A DNA stretch of 64,000 bases from Enterobacter cloacae complex sp. ECNIH7 (GTDB lineage Bacteria > Pseudomonadota > Gammaproteobacteria > Enterobacterales > Enterobacteriaceae). The notes under the pieces are model-generated. The model ran no database searches. It saw only the letters and a program-made list of their open reading frames with translations, and was not told the DNA's origin. Below are positions 44,213 to 53,641 of the stretch, piece by piece; positions within the stretch are counted from its first letter, which is position 1, and each line of letters opens with the position of its first letter. The stretch lies in the NCBI RefSeq assembly GCF_002208095.1, contig NZ_CP017991.1, positions 80,026 through 144,025 of the forward strand, written 5' to 3'. The translations under genes and the position numbers were made by a program.

Positions 44213-44644
44213 TCAGTCAAGCGCACGCCAGATGGCTGCGCTGGCGGGATGGTTTTCTGCGAAAGCCATCAGCTGCTCATGACGGCGGCAGAAGTGGCGG
44301 CACAGCTCCTCATGGTCATGGTTGCTGTGAAACCAGCTGCGGTGATTCAGCACCAGTGCGGTGAGGATGATCCCCGCCACTTCCCCGCTGACAGTCTGCT
44401 CAAACCAGTTATCTGAATTGCAGAAGGTCAGGCTCTCCACGTCCGGCGCCATATAACCGCTGCCATCCGGCAGGCGGTAAAACTGCCAGAAGCCGCCCTG
44501 ATAATCGGGGCAATAACGCTGTGCATAGGCGTACACGGACGCCTCAGCGGTCATATAGTCGCCGCCGAACATGTCGGGCAAAAAGGTCAGACGCTGCGCG
44601 CCCTCAAGACGAACGGCATCACAACAGGTCACGGTCTGGTTCAT
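44213..44644 (-). CDS. ArdB/KlcA antirestriction protein
   Basis: 143 aa from the start MNQTVTCCDAV with a TGGAGGA site. Family pattern: RLTFLPDMFGGDYMTAEASVYAYAQRYCPDYQGGFWQFYRLPDGSGYMAPD, then SGEVAGIILTALVLNHRSW and the end ASAAIWRALD. It blocks type I restriction on the incoming plasmid without a DNA-mimic surface. It lies far out in the leading region, facing oriT. Confidence 0.9.
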   Translation of the reverse strand: MNQTVTCCDAVRLEGAQRLTFLPDMFGGDYMTAEASVYAYAQRYCPDYQGGFWQFYRLPDGSGYMAPDVESLTFCNSDNWFEQTVSGEVAGIILTALVLNHRSWFHSNHDHEELCRHFCRRHEQLMAFAENHPASAAIWRALD

Positions 44645-45661
44645 AGATCCTCCACGGTTAATATATTCTCGGTTCCGGCATCGCCGTGACGACACGACAG
44701 ACCGGCGAAAAGCGGAGGATGCAAGGGCGACGCCGCAAGCCGCAGCGCAAAGCCTTCACGGGCTGAATGCACCGTGAAGGGTGCGAACGGGTGAGGACGG
44801 CGGCGACAGCGAACCCTTGTGGCCGATGCGGCCGGGCTACAGTGAAGTCACGGCTATGCCGTCGCCGCACGGAGTTTCAGGGGATTTTTACTGTCCCGAC
44901 GCGGCCCGGCGGGCGGCGGCGGATAAAGGCGGAAGGCACTAACATCCTTGTATTGTCGGCTATACAAAATGAGTTGATTCTGTAAGTTAACAGCGATGTT
45001 AAGAGCAAAGCAGGACGGTGACATCTGGGAGCTAACATGCCAGTGAATAAAATAATTACTGCTTTGTCTTTTAATCAGTGAATGATCTGAGGGGTACGGG
45101 CGGCTTTGTGCCAGAAGCGGAACTCGCTTACATCATGCTATGTTAGTTTGCCGGGAACATGTCATCCATTCCTCGCTCAGAGCGAACCATCCTTGATCCT
45201 TAGTGTTTAATTTTTTACATCAGACCCCAGCCGACAGTTCCGAAATGCCGTTTCTGGTGAGCCGGCGAAGCTTACCGGCCTGCCGGTTACTGTAGTCGGG
45301 CTGACACCCCGGCAACGCCGGGGTGTTGAAGGGGCACTAGGTATTTATGTCTTGAATACACAGTCAATAATCACACCTTTAATCAATGTCATTTTGTTCA
45401 AAAGTTGATCACCCTACAGAAGTCAGCAGTTAAATGCTCTTTTTCAGAGATCGTCTGGGGATAAAAAAAATGTTGTTCTTCAGTTTAACTGAAGCTTGAC
45501 TGACATTATTTTTTAAAATCTTTTATTTAATATTAATATCAACAAGTTAAATAAAAATTAGTCATTAATTAATTCCAGACCATGCAATAAATACTGTCTT
45601 CTTGAACAGTATCCTCTGACGTGATAGTTTCAAAATATTACTGTCATTTGGGAGGAATCTT
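44645..45661. other. 1-kb gap between the leading region and CBASS
   Basis: No credible gene. 44690-44940 is GC-rich with repeated inverted segments (for example GCGACGCCGCAAGCCGC and GGCTATGCCGTCGCC), possibly another single-strand structure. 45304-45326 is a strong hairpin, ACACCCCGGC-AAC-GCCGGGGTGT, without a T-run. 45340-45650 turns AT-rich and probably holds the CBASS promoter; a GGAGG site precedes the cap4 start. Confidence 0.5.
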
Positions 45662-47161
45662 ATGGCGACTTCTGTATTGGCTAACTGGCACGGTCATGAT
45701 TATCAGGCTCGGTATTTCTGGATTGAGGCTTCTCGGCTTAAAAATCCCCAACAAGATTTCGTCGTAGAAGTTTCCTATGAAGCCGATGGCCCTAAAGCCT
45801 TTGATGACGTGATTACGCGTTATAATCCCCCCCGCCGCAGCACCGGGCCCGATCGGATTCAGGCGGATTACTATCAAATTAAGTTTCACGTAACACAAGC
45901 CGCTAGCTTCGGATTCGAGGACCTGATTGACCCTGCATTCATTGGTGCTGAAACCTTCTCGATCCTTGAAAGGCTAAAACAGGCAAAAGGAACTGAGCCT
46001 GCCAACTCTGCTTTTCACCTTGTCACGACAGATCGAATTATCGATGAGGACCCGCTTGGTGAAATAATCAGTAATGTGGATGGCTCAATACGACTCGATA
46101 AGTTGTTTGATGGCACGACCGACAGGAGCCGTAAGGGAAAGGTTCGCAAGCTTTGGCGCCAACATCTTAAGCTTTCCACAGACCAGGAGCTGGAGCAGGT
46201 GCTTTCTGGTTTTCACATTCAGCAGTCACAGCCCACGCTTGAAGCGATGCGCGAAAAAGTTAATACCTGCTTCCAGATCATTGGCTTGATAACCTGCGAA
46301 ACAAGTTCGGACTTCCGTTTCGATGGCGCTGCGCGAGCATTACGCAGTCAGGAACGTTATCGTTTTACCCGAGAGCAGTTCAAAGCCCTTTGCGTGGAAG
46401 AGAACTGGATCAGATCGGAAGCACCTGAAATCTTCAGAAATGTTGCGCTACGCTCTTTCAGCGATGGGCCACTGGACATCATGGATGCGCTTCCGGAACA
46501 CACACTCTCCCTGCTTTCTCTCTTCGAAGGTCGATTTCCCTCCCCAGGCATTGAGTGGAATGATGTTATTAAGCCCCAAGTAGAAACCTTCCTCACAAGT
46601 ATAAGGCAGACGGAGCGTAAAGTTCGGCTGTATCTAAATACCCACAGCTCCATTGCAATGCTTGCTGGCAAATGTCTTGGTCACAAGTCAGGCGTAGAAA
46701 TCGAACTGGTCCAGAAAGGGAGAATGGGCGACTCTATCTGGTCTGAGAACGAATCGCAGGATGAACCTGATGCGGTTATCGAAACCGAGACTGTCGGAAC
46801 CGGAAGCGATGTCGCTGTAGTACTCAGCATCGCGAGAAATGCGCTGCCAAAAGCGCGCGCATACATACTCGAAAATCAGCCTGACATAGGACGTATCATT
46901 CACGTAACCCCCGCAAACGGGCACGGGCAACGATCTGTGAAAAACGGTTCACATGCCGTAGCGCTTGCCGAACAGGTATCCGATGTAGTCACGAATGCAG
47001 ATTTACCGGTTGAGGCAAGCCTGCATATTTTCAGCGCTGCGCCAAATGCCGTTAATTTTTATCTTGGCCAGCACACCGATTTTCTGGGGACATGCGTCTT
47101 TTACGAGTTTGACTTTCAACGCCAACGAGATGGCTCCTACCTTCCTTCATTTAAGGTTTAA
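45662..47161 (+). CDS. cap4: Cap4: CBASS effector nuclease with SAVED domain
   Basis: DNA endonuclease that degrades DNA when its SAVED domain binds the cyclic oligonucleotide made by CdnD. It is 499 aa. The N-terminal DUF4297-type nuclease has a PD-(D/E)xK core with Asp49/Asp50 and Gln72-Ile-Lys74 (ADYYQIKF). The C-terminal SAVED domain covers about residues 220-499 (SSIAMLAGKCLGHKSGVEI, DVAVVLSIAR, LHIFSAAPNAVNFYLGQ). From memory it is very close to E. cloacae Cap4. It is the first gene of the operon, 5 bp before cdnD. Confidence 0.93.
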   Translation: MATSVLANWHGHDYQARYFWIEASRLKNPQQDFVVEVSYEADGPKAFDDVITRYNPPRRSTGPDRIQADYYQIKFHVTQAASFGFEDLIDPAFIGAETFSILERLKQAKGTEPANSAFHLVTTDRIIDEDPLGEIISNVDGSIRLDKLFDGTTDRSRKGKVRKLWRQHLKLSTDQELEQVLSGFHIQQSQPTLEAMREKVNTCFQIIGLITCETSSDFRFDGAARALRSQERYRFTREQFKALCVEENWIRSEAPEIFRNVALRSFSDGPLDIMDALPEHTLSLLSLFEGRFPSPGIEWNDVIKPQVETFLTSIRQTERKVRLYLNTHSSIAMLAGKCLGHKSGVEIELVQKGRMGDSIWSENESQDEPDAVIETETVGTGSDVAVVLSIARNALPKARAYILENQPDIGRIIHVTPANGHGQRSVKNGSHAVALAEQVSDVVTNADLPVEASLHIFSAAPNAVNFYLGQHTDFLGTCVFYEFDFQRQRDGSYLPSFKV

Positions 47162-47166
47162 TCACC

Positions 47167-48312
47167 ATGGAACTTCAACCTCAGTTCAACGAATTTTTAG
47201 CAAATATCAGGCCGACTGATACACAGAAGGAAGACTGGAAAAGTGGTGCAAGGACACTGCGCGAGCGCCTGAAAAATTTCGAACCGCTCAAGGGAATTGT
47301 CGTATCAACGTTCCTGCAGGGCAGCATTCGTCGTTCGACGGCAATCCGTCCGCTCGGTGATAAGCGCCCTGATGTTGATATTGTCGTAGTGACCAATCTT
47401 GACCATACCCGGATGTCTCCCACTGATGCAATGGACCTGTTCATCCCATTCCTCGACAAGTATTACCCGGGTAAATGGGAAACACAGGGGCGCTCTTTTG
47501 GAATTACCCTCTCCTATGTCGAACTGGACCTAGTGATCACCGCCATCCCAGAGTCAGGGGCAGAAAAAAGCCATCTTGAGCAGCTCTATAAGTCAGAGTC
47601 AGTTCTGACTGTTAACTCTCTGGAAGAGCAAACTGACTGGCGCCTGAATAAAAGCTGGTCCCCCAATACGGGATGGTTGTCTGAGAGCAATAGTGCGCAG
47701 GTAGAGGACGCCCCAGCTTCAGAATGGAAAGCGCACCCGTTAGTGCTACCTGACAGGGAAAAAAATGAGTGGGGCCGGACGCATCCTCTCGCGCAGATCA
47801 GATGGACCGCTGAGAAAAACCGCGTTTGCAACGGTCACTACATCAACCTTGTCAGGGCGGTCAAATGGTGGCGACAGCAGAACAGCGAAAACCTGCCGAA
47901 ATACCCTAAAGGCTATCCGCTGGAACATCTGATTGGTAACGCTCTGGATAATGGAACCACCTCAATGGGCAAAGGTCTGGTTCAGATGTTGGACACTTTT
48001 TTGTGCCGTTGGGCAGACATTTACAGCCAGAAAGGTAAGCCTTGTTTGCCAGATCACGGCGTTGACGAACATGACGTGATGGCGCGCTTATCAACAGACG
48101 ATTTCTGTTCATTTTATGAGGGTATTGCGGGTGCGGCGGAAATTGCCCGTAACGCGCTGGCGTCTCAGGATCCTCAGGAAAGTGCAGAACTCTGGCGCCA
48201 ACTGTTCGGAGCCAAGTTTCCTTTACCCGGTCCTAATGGCGGCGATCGCAATGGTGGATTTACAGTGCCAAGTAAACCAGCAGAACCACAGAAAACCGGG
48301 CGCTTCGCTTGA
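47167..48312 (+). CDS. cdnD: CdnD: CD-NTase second-messenger synthase
   Basis: Cyclic nucleotide synthase of CBASS. It is 381 aa. Nucleotidyltransferase core: Gly52-Ser53 in QGSIRRST, Asp69-x-Asp71 and Asp121 (YVELDLVI). It looks nearly identical to the E. cloacae CdnD that makes the cyclic trinucleotide 3'3'3'-cAAG. The C-terminal tail ends KTGRFA, the segment that Cap2 joins to target proteins to prime the enzyme. The cap2 start overlaps its stop. Confidence 0.95.
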   Translation: MELQPQFNEFLANIRPTDTQKEDWKSGARTLRERLKNFEPLKGIVVSTFLQGSIRRSTAIRPLGDKRPDVDIVVVTNLDHTRMSPTDAMDLFIPFLDKYYPGKWETQGRSFGITLSYVELDLVITAIPESGAEKSHLEQLYKSESVLTVNSLEEQTDWRLNKSWSPNTGWLSESNSAQVEDAPASEWKAHPLVLPDREKNEWGRTHPLAQIRWTAEKNRVCNGHYINLVRAVKWWRQQNSENLPKYPKGYPLEHLIGNALDNGTTSMGKGLVQMLDTFLCRWADIYSQKGKPCLPDHGVDEHDVMARLSTDDFCSFYEGIAGAAEIARNALASQDPQESAELWRQLFGAKFPLPGPNGGDRNGGFTVPSKPAEPQKTGRFA

Positions 48313-50111
48313 GTACAGTCGTTCAGCAGGTGCCAAGAGAGCTGCGGGCAGCGTTCACCCTTATCAATAATGATCCCAGGATGCAGACGAACAATGCCTG
48401 GGCGCTCTCTGCTGACAATAGATGGTCGCTTAAATTCACCGCCGGGCTTTCCGTACCCTGCTCCAGGTTCATGCCAGACAACAGCGTCTGGCATCTGGTC
48501 CTCTGGCAGGAAGGGGCTCAGACTCGCATAGAGGTCTATCCCGATAAATCGGAAGGTATATCTGCAACGTTTCAGCACCAAAACTACAACTTTTCGGATG
48601 CGTCTATCCGCGGATGGACATCAGGAAATCCGTGCCTTGAGAATACGCCCGCCGCATTTGGTCGTAACTTATGGGGGCAGGAACCCGAAGCATTACTCGA
48701 CAGAATCAGCTGGCGACTCAGCAGGTTGCTGCTCTGGATTGACGCCGCTGCACAGGGAAAACTGGCCACAACCGGGGATGCTGTTGAACTCCCCGCCTTC
48801 CCCGGTCAGTCACCCTTTACCGTGATCGGTTTTAGCGAACAGACTGATGATCTCCCTTTCTGGGAATCGAAAACAGGAGAATGGGGGTTTGCAAGCAGCA
48901 CTGGATTGCCCGGTGCGCGCGGTACCCGCTTTTTGCGTGAGTTTTTTGATAACAAAGGAAAGCTAATCCGGACAACTAAATGGTCCCCTTTCATGCGCAA
49001 AAGCGCGAGAACAACGAACGCAGTGTGGTCTGTTTTGCCTACCCTCCCCGTTCTGCCTCCTTGGCAGGCACCCAGGACCTGGCAGGAGCTCAGCCATTGC
49101 TTCGCACAATGGGGGTTATCACTGCCGGACCTCTTTTCAGATATTGGGCGTTCTGTCAGAGCCCTGCGCAAGCAACGCGCGCCCGAATTACTCTTGCTGG
49201 GTTTTCCGCTGGAAAACAAAATTGGAGATGAACCAGCGCGCATTCACTGGCTGGCGCTGAGTCTGGCCGGTCTCAGTAATACAATGACAAAACGCCCCGG
49301 ATTCCGCCCAACGGAACGGAATCGCAGAGCCTGGGATCGCGAACAGCCGCTTTCACGCGAGCCCATCAGGTGGGTGAGGACGCAGAACTGGGCGGCCGAC
49401 CAGCTCAGAACACGTGGCGAAGCAGCCAACGACATTCGCAGCAAAAAGGTGCTGATAATCGGTGCAGGCTCACTGGGTAGCATGATTGCAGAAAACCTGA
49501 TGCGCATGGGTGTTATCAGCCAGGGCATTCTGGACGCAGACCTCCTACAGACCGGAAATCTGAGCCGTCACGCCCTGACAATGACGTCAGTTGGCCATAA
49601 CAAAGCGGCCGCGCTGGTTGAACATCTGAATCGTATTCTGCCTGACGCAAGTGCACGTTCATTCAGCTGCGCGTTTCCCCCTGAGAGTGAGGTCGCAAAA
49701 CACTCACTGCGTCAGTACGACGTGATCATTGATTGTACCGGTGATGATGGTGTTCTTAAGTCATTGGCGGCATTTGACTGGCAAAGTGAAAAAATATTTA
49801 TCAGCCTGGCTATGACATGGCGGGCTGAAGGTTTATTTGCGTTTGCTGCCAGTGAAACAACGTTTCCGGTGACGGATGCTTCCAGCCGCTTCGAAGCCTC
49901 GGCGTCACCTGAGATCGAGATGGATGAGGCGAGAATAGAAGGCATCGGGTGCTGGCATCCTGTATTTCCGGCCCGTGCCGATGACGTACAGCTATGGGCA
50001 GCCGTCGGTACAAAATTCATTTGCCGGGTGGTCAGTGCGCCAGGGAGAATTTATGAATATTTTAAGCAGATGCCTGATGGCACCGTCGAGAGAGAGCCGC
50101 ATGAGCATTAA
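48309..50111 (+). CDS. cap2: Cap2: CBASS E1-E2 fusion
   Basis: Ubiquitin-transfer-like enzyme that conjugates the CdnD C-terminus and raises its activity. It is 600 aa from a TTG start in a TTGA overlap. The N-terminal E2-like domain has the probable catalytic Cys109 (SGNPCLENTP). The C-terminal E1/ThiF domain has the nucleotide loop VLIIGAGSLGSMIAENLMRMGV and catalytic Cys548 (GIGCWHPVFP). Both cysteine positions agree with the E. cloacae enzyme. All required residues appear intact. Confidence 0.93.
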   Translation: MSTVVQQVPRELRAAFTLINNDPRMQTNNAWALSADNRWSLKFTAGLSVPCSRFMPDNSVWHLVLWQEGAQTRIEVYPDKSEGISATFQHQNYNFSDASIRGWTSGNPCLENTPAAFGRNLWGQEPEALLDRISWRLSRLLLWIDAAAQGKLATTGDAVELPAFPGQSPFTVIGFSEQTDDLPFWESKTGEWGFASSTGLPGARGTRFLREFFDNKGKLIRTTKWSPFMRKSARTTNAVWSVLPTLPVLPPWQAPRTWQELSHCFAQWGLSLPDLFSDIGRSVRALRKQRAPELLLLGFPLENKIGDEPARIHWLALSLAGLSNTMTKRPGFRPTERNRRAWDREQPLSREPIRWVRTQNWAADQLRTRGEAANDIRSKKVLIIGAGSLGSMIAENLMRMGVISQGILDADLLQTGNLSRHALTMTSVGHNKAAALVEHLNRILPDASARSFSCAFPPESEVAKHSLRQYDVIIDCTGDDGVLKSLAAFDWQSEKIFISLAMTWRAEGLFAFAASETTFPVTDASSRFEASASPEIEMDEARIEGIGCWHPVFPARADDVQLWAAVGTKFICRVVSAPGRIYEYFKQMPDGTVEREPHEH

Positions 50112-50583
50112 AGATGTGACTTTTTCGAGTGAGAGTACACTTTATACGGTCGTCATTAGCTCCTCAACCATTGAGCAGATGGTTTCCGAATGTCTTAAAG
50201 CTGGCGTAAATGAAACAGGTGGCATTCTGATTGGCTCATACAGCGAAGACAGTTCTACGGCAATGATCGTGGAAGCCACGACCCGTCCTGCGGATTCACT
50301 CGCTGGCCGGACGACATTTCAACGGGGCGTCAGAGGGCTGAGGTGCTTACTTCATGCCCGATGGAAAACGGGATTGTATTATGTTGGTGAGTGGCATTTT
50401 CATCCAGGAGGCTCACCCGAGCCAAGTGGTGATGACTTCAGGTCCATGACAAGCATTGCAGCGAACCCTGACTACCAGTGCTTGGAACCTGTAATGATTA
50501 TACTTGGAGGGGATCCGGCAGGCTCATACAGTCTGAGCGCCAGTGTATTCCCAAGGGGAGACGCCCCCATCAGACTGCGATAG
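50101..50583 (+). CDS. cap3: Cap3: JAB-family deconjugating protease
   Basis: Removes CdnD conjugates and so opposes Cap2. It is 160 aa from ATG 50101, inside the cap2 end. The JAB/MPN zinc motif is intact: Glu in NETGGILIGSY, then His-x-His in EWHFHPGGSPEPSGDD with the following Ser and Asp. It is the last gene of the operon. The 220 bp after it hold no clear terminator or gene. Confidence 0.92.
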   Translation: MSIKDVTFSSESTLYTVVISSSTIEQMVSECLKAGVNETGGILIGSYSEDSSTAMIVEATTRPADSLAGRTTFQRGVRGLRCLLHARWKTGLYYVGEWHFHPGGSPEPSGDDFRSMTSIAANPDYQCLEPVMIILGGDPAGSYSLSASVFPRGDAPIRLR

Positions 50584-50805
50584 GTACTGATTTAATATCC
50601 GTCCCCTTTGTTTTCCATCAGGCCATGGTCTTCAGGCCAGAAACGCCACTTTTTGCGGCCCGGCGGAGCCGCGCTCTGCCGGTTCGCGCAGTCGACAGAT
50701 ACTCAGGCTGGCCAGTGAGCCGAGGCGTTCATTGTGTTCGGCGTCACTTAATCATCGGCCCCATGAACGATTTCCGTTGAGATGCTTGACACAAACCACA
50801 CACGC

Positions 50806-51003
50806 TTATAAAACCGCTTTCCGGAACAAGAAGACGCGGGATTGCAGAGCAGCACCAATACGTCTCAGTGCATACTGTACTTCACGCAGTCCAAAAATAT
50901 CTTCCAGCGGCTGATCTTTTCCGACCAGGCTACAGACCGTAAAGACCACACTGGATGCGGTTAATCTCTCAGGGTACTGCGCCTGAAGTGCCACAACGGC
51001 CAT
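50806..51003 (-). CDS. Unrecognised small protein, possibly the 3' part of a frameshifted gene
   Basis: 65 codons (MAVVALQAQYPERLTASSVV, then VCSLVGKDQPLEDIFGLREVQYALRRIGAAL) without a good ribosome site. A second frame starts at 51038 after a strong AGGAGG site, reads MQLEELKDNVEQW and stops at 50961. Joining the two by one base gives a plausible 78-aa protein. It lies last in the parM operon. Confidence 0.4.
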   Translation of the reverse strand: MAVVALQAQYPERLTASSVVFTVCSLVGKDQPLEDIFGLREVQYALRRIGAALQSRVFLFRKAVL

Positions 51004-51066
51004 TGTTCGACGTTGTCTTTCAGTTCTTCCAGCTGCATACGCTGTCCTCCTGATTAATGTTCTTGC

Positions 51067-51330
51067 TCAGGATCGGTCCTTCGCCTTTTTATCGTCAAAA
51101 GCCAGGAGAACCCCGAGTCCGATAAGTGAGGCGTAGCAGACCTGCATCACAATAGTCACCGGAAGGGAGATGTTATCAACCAGAACCCCGGGAACGACGA
51201 CGGCCACGCCAGCCAGTATCATCCCCCGCCCGATCTTCTTCACCCGGTCAGGCCACTGAGATTCAGGCACGTTCCGGGCACGCAGAAGGTTGTGAATGAA
51301 CTGCACTGTTGTTCGTCTAATCACTGACAT
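51067..51330 (-). CDS. Small membrane protein after parR
   Basis: 87 aa with two hydrophobic segments (GMILAGVAVVVPGVLVDNI and IVMQVCYASLIGLGVLLAF) and charged ends. It is 3 bp downstream of the parR-like gene, so it is co-translated. Not recognised. Confidence 0.6.
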   Translation of the reverse strand: MSVIRRTTVQFIHNLLRARNVPESQWPDRVKKIGRGMILAGVAVVVPGVLVDNISLPVTIVMQVCYASLIGLGVLLAFDDKKAKDRS

Positions 51331-51333
51331 GTT

Positions 51334-52005
51334 TTAGTCTCCAAATGCCCGTCGCATGTTCTTCTTTATTCCGGCTGTTTCCGATCCGGGTGATGTGGTG
51401 ACGGGCGAAGCCGCTTTTTCCGTCTCTCCCGCTTCGCTGATGCCCGCGCCGCCAGGTTCTGCGCGAACCATCTGCCGGACAATGGTCTGTAACTCACTGA
51501 CCGTAGCCGGTGGCACCGGCAGGCTGGCCAGCAGACGCGGCAGCTCCGGCGCCGTGGTGTGAAGTGCCAGCCCGGTGATAATGAGGTTTCTCAGCAGATC
51601 GCCGCGCAGGCGTGACGATACCCCGGCCAGCAAGGCTTCAACCCGCTTACTGCTCCGGTCATCCTGAAGCGCGAGCGTGTAGCGCCTGCGTTCCCTCTCC
51701 CCAGGCATTTCCACGGACAGTTTCCGGGTATCAGGCTCGTCCGGTAACCCGGACAGGGATGACCAGGTTCCGGATACCATTGCCATCACGGCACAAAGCC
51801 GGACGGCGCTGAGCTGGCCGTCAAAGAACACCGGGATTAGCGCAGGTAAACGGGGATCAGCCTGATACACCACCGCACCTGCGGTGGCGACTGTCCGGAT
51901 AAATTCACCGCGCAGTGGCTGCGAGATGGTGTTTATGGTCGCCATCGCCGCGATGTCGGTGCGATCATCACTGTGCAGATAGAAAGAATACAGGCCGTCC
52001 GGCAC
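51334..52005 (-). CDS. ParR/StbB-like centromere-binding adaptor with duplicated domain
   Basis: Encoded directly after ParM (GTG start 2 bp beyond its stop, AGAGGA site), the place of the adaptor that joins the centromere to ParM filaments. It is 223 aa, about twice R1 ParR. Two segments, near residues 14-60 and 118-165, align with each other: DR...LRG(E/D)(F/L)(I/L)R...G...P.LP.L. It therefore seems to be a fused dimer of a ribbon-helix-helix-type module. The C-terminal tail (IKKNMRRAFGD) may be the ParM contact, as ParR tails are. Confidence 0.7.
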   Translation of the reverse strand: MPDGLYSFYLHSDDRTDIAAMATINTISQPLRGEFIRTVATAGAVVYQADPRLPALIPVFFDGQLSAVRLCAVMAMVSGTWSSLSGLPDEPDTRKLSVEMPGERERRRYTLALQDDRSSKRVEALLAGVSSRLRGDLLRNLIITGLALHTTAPELPRLLASLPVPPATVSELQTIVRQMVRAEPGGAGISEAGETEKAASPVTTSPGSETAGIKKNMRRAFGD

Positions 52006-52007
52006 GT

Positions 52008-52982
52008 TTAGTCCTCTTTATTGTACAGGGCAATCTCTCTGGCCAGCGCCAGCTGGGGATCGCCAATAACCTCGATACGTTCAGGAGCCAGAGGCCAGGC
52101 CTGACGTATCGCCTCTTCGATCAGGGAAGCCCCTCCCCCGACCAGAAATACCCGGTTCACGTTCCTGAAGGCGGTCAGCTCGCTGGTCACGCGCGCACCC
52201 AGTGCGGCAATCGCTTCGGCTATTTTTCCCCGGACGTAATCAATCTTTTCGGCATCGTTGATGACCCGCTGTAAATACTCACCATCATCCCGGTTACGGA
52301 TGACACTGTCAGCAATCAGGGCGCTGGTTTCACTGTCTGCTGCCCGCAGTGCACCTGCGGCTGCGCGTGTCACCAGTGAAACACCGACGGACGGGTTACC
52401 ATGTACCGCACTGATATCATCAAACTGACCAACAATCACACCCGCATCGAGCGTGGTTCCGCCGAGATCGATAATCAGCGTGGTTTCACCGGCTCCGGAC
52501 TGAAGCTGGGACAGTCTGGTAAACGCTGCCGGCAGTGATTCCGGCATGACCTTCACATCAGTCACGGTGAAGGCGCAGCCTTTGTTGAGTGTCAGTTCCC
52601 GCATGAGGTTCTCCCGTTTACGGCGGATATTCACCACATTGCGCTGACAGTCCTGATCGTAATACTCACTCAGGGGCAGCGTGACCGTCAGGCTTACCGG
52701 CTGCGGCTCCAGGCCACTGTTCAGCAGAGCATGGTGCACAGCCAGCAGGTTAAGATCGCCGTACTGATAGTCCACGTTCGTCGTCGGAATCGCATCCCGG
52801 CTTACACTGTCCCACGTGTATTTCAGTGGCCCCACCTGATAGTTGAACGTCGCCGCACTGAATTCCGCCACTTTCCAGCCGTGCCGGAATGAGTTTGCCG
52901 AGATCCGGGTCTTCAGTTCATCACCTTCAAACCATGCCAGCTTAACATTTGTTGAACCATCATCGCAGAAAATCTTCATCAT
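52008..52982 (-). CDS. parM: ParM/StbA actin-like segregation ATPase
   Basis: Forms filaments that push plasmid copies apart. It is 324 aa (320 in R1). Actin-fold motifs: FCDDGSTNVKLAW (phosphate 1), TLIIDLGGTTLDAGV (phosphate 2) and RVFLVGGGASLIEEAI (adenosine). LTVTLPLSEYYD and VKVMPESLPAAF match R1 ParM. The double ATG leaves 52982 or 52979 as start. It is a second partition system beside sopABC. Confidence 0.93.
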   Translation of the reverse strand: MMKIFCDDGSTNVKLAWFEGDELKTRISANSFRHGWKVAEFSAATFNYQVGPLKYTWDSVSRDAIPTTNVDYQYGDLNLLAVHHALLNSGLEPQPVSLTVTLPLSEYYDQDCQRNVVNIRRKRENLMRELTLNKGCAFTVTDVKVMPESLPAAFTRLSQLQSGAGETTLIIDLGGTTLDAGVIVGQFDDISAVHGNPSVGVSLVTRAAAGALRAADSETSALIADSVIRNRDDGEYLQRVINDAEKIDYVRGKIAEAIAALGARVTSELTAFRNVNRVFLVGGGASLIEEAIRQAWPLAPERIEVIGDPQLALAREIALYNKED

Positions 52983-53150
52983 TATGCACCATTAGTTACA
53001 CTCAATTTGATGCTAATTATAAGAGCAAAATGATAAAACAAAAGCGTTATTTCTCAAATTGAGATACTCAAGATACTCAAAATGATAATATAAATCAATT
53101 TGAGCAACTTATGAGTATCACATAGTTCTTAATTCGGCCCTTCTGGATTA
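52983..53150. promoter_or_regulatory. Probable parC centromere and parM promoter
   Basis: AT-rich stretch upstream of parM with repeated TCAATTTGA, CTCAAATTGAGA, GATACTCAA and ATGAGTATC motifs in both orientations (52990-53125). ParR-type proteins bind such short direct repeats placed at the par promoter. Confidence 0.6.
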
Positions 53151-53170
53151 TCTTTGCCTGGTTAAATATA

Positions 53171-53186
53171 CTGTATACATATACAG
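53171..53186 (+). promoter_or_regulatory. LexA (SOS) box of umuDC
   Basis: CTGTATACATATACAG, a near-perfect LexA palindrome, 23 bp upstream of the umuD start. Confidence 0.92.
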
Positions 53187-53209
53187 TTTTTTTTTAGTCG
53201 GAAGGTAAT

Positions 53210-53641
53210 ATGAAGCTGCAGCTTTTTAGCCCCGGGACAGATACCCCGCCACAGACCCATCCGTTTTTCGCCGATCTGGCCAGCTGCGGGTTCCCGAGCC
53301 CTGCCGGCGATTACATTCTGTCAGATCTGGATCTGCATGAGTACTGTATACGCCATCCGAGCGCGACTTATTACCTCAGAGCCAGCGGAGACAGCATGGC
53401 TGACGGCAGCCTTTACAACGGCGATCTGCTGGTTGTGGACAGTGCGGAGAAACCCCGGCACGGCGATATCGTTGTGGCCAGCGTGCAGGGGGAATTTACG
53501 GTCAAACGGCTCCTGCTGACGCCACGACTGACACTGCAGCCCATGAACGCCACCTGGTCCCCCATCTATCCTGACACGGACGAACTGGACATCTTTGGCG
53601 TCGTCACGCACATCATCCACCGTCCCAGGGAGATGTACTGA
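53210..53641 (+). CDS. umuD: UmuD-like error-prone repair subunit
   Basis: Subunit of translesion polymerase V, active after RecA-stimulated self-cleavage. It is 143 aa. Cleavage site Cys-Gly in [10 protein letters not shown]; catalytic Ser in [10 protein letters not shown] and Lys in FTVKRLLL. Plasmid copies (ImpA, MucA, RumA types) give mutagenic DNA repair. Stop and umuC start overlap. Confidence 0.93.
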   Translation: MKLQLFSPGTDTPPQTHPFFADLASCGFPSPAGDYILSDLDLHEYCIRHPSATYYLRASGDSMADGSLYNGDLLVVDSAEKPRHGDIVVASVQGEFTVKRLLLTPRLTLQPMNATWSPIYPDTDELDIFGVVTHIIHRPREMY

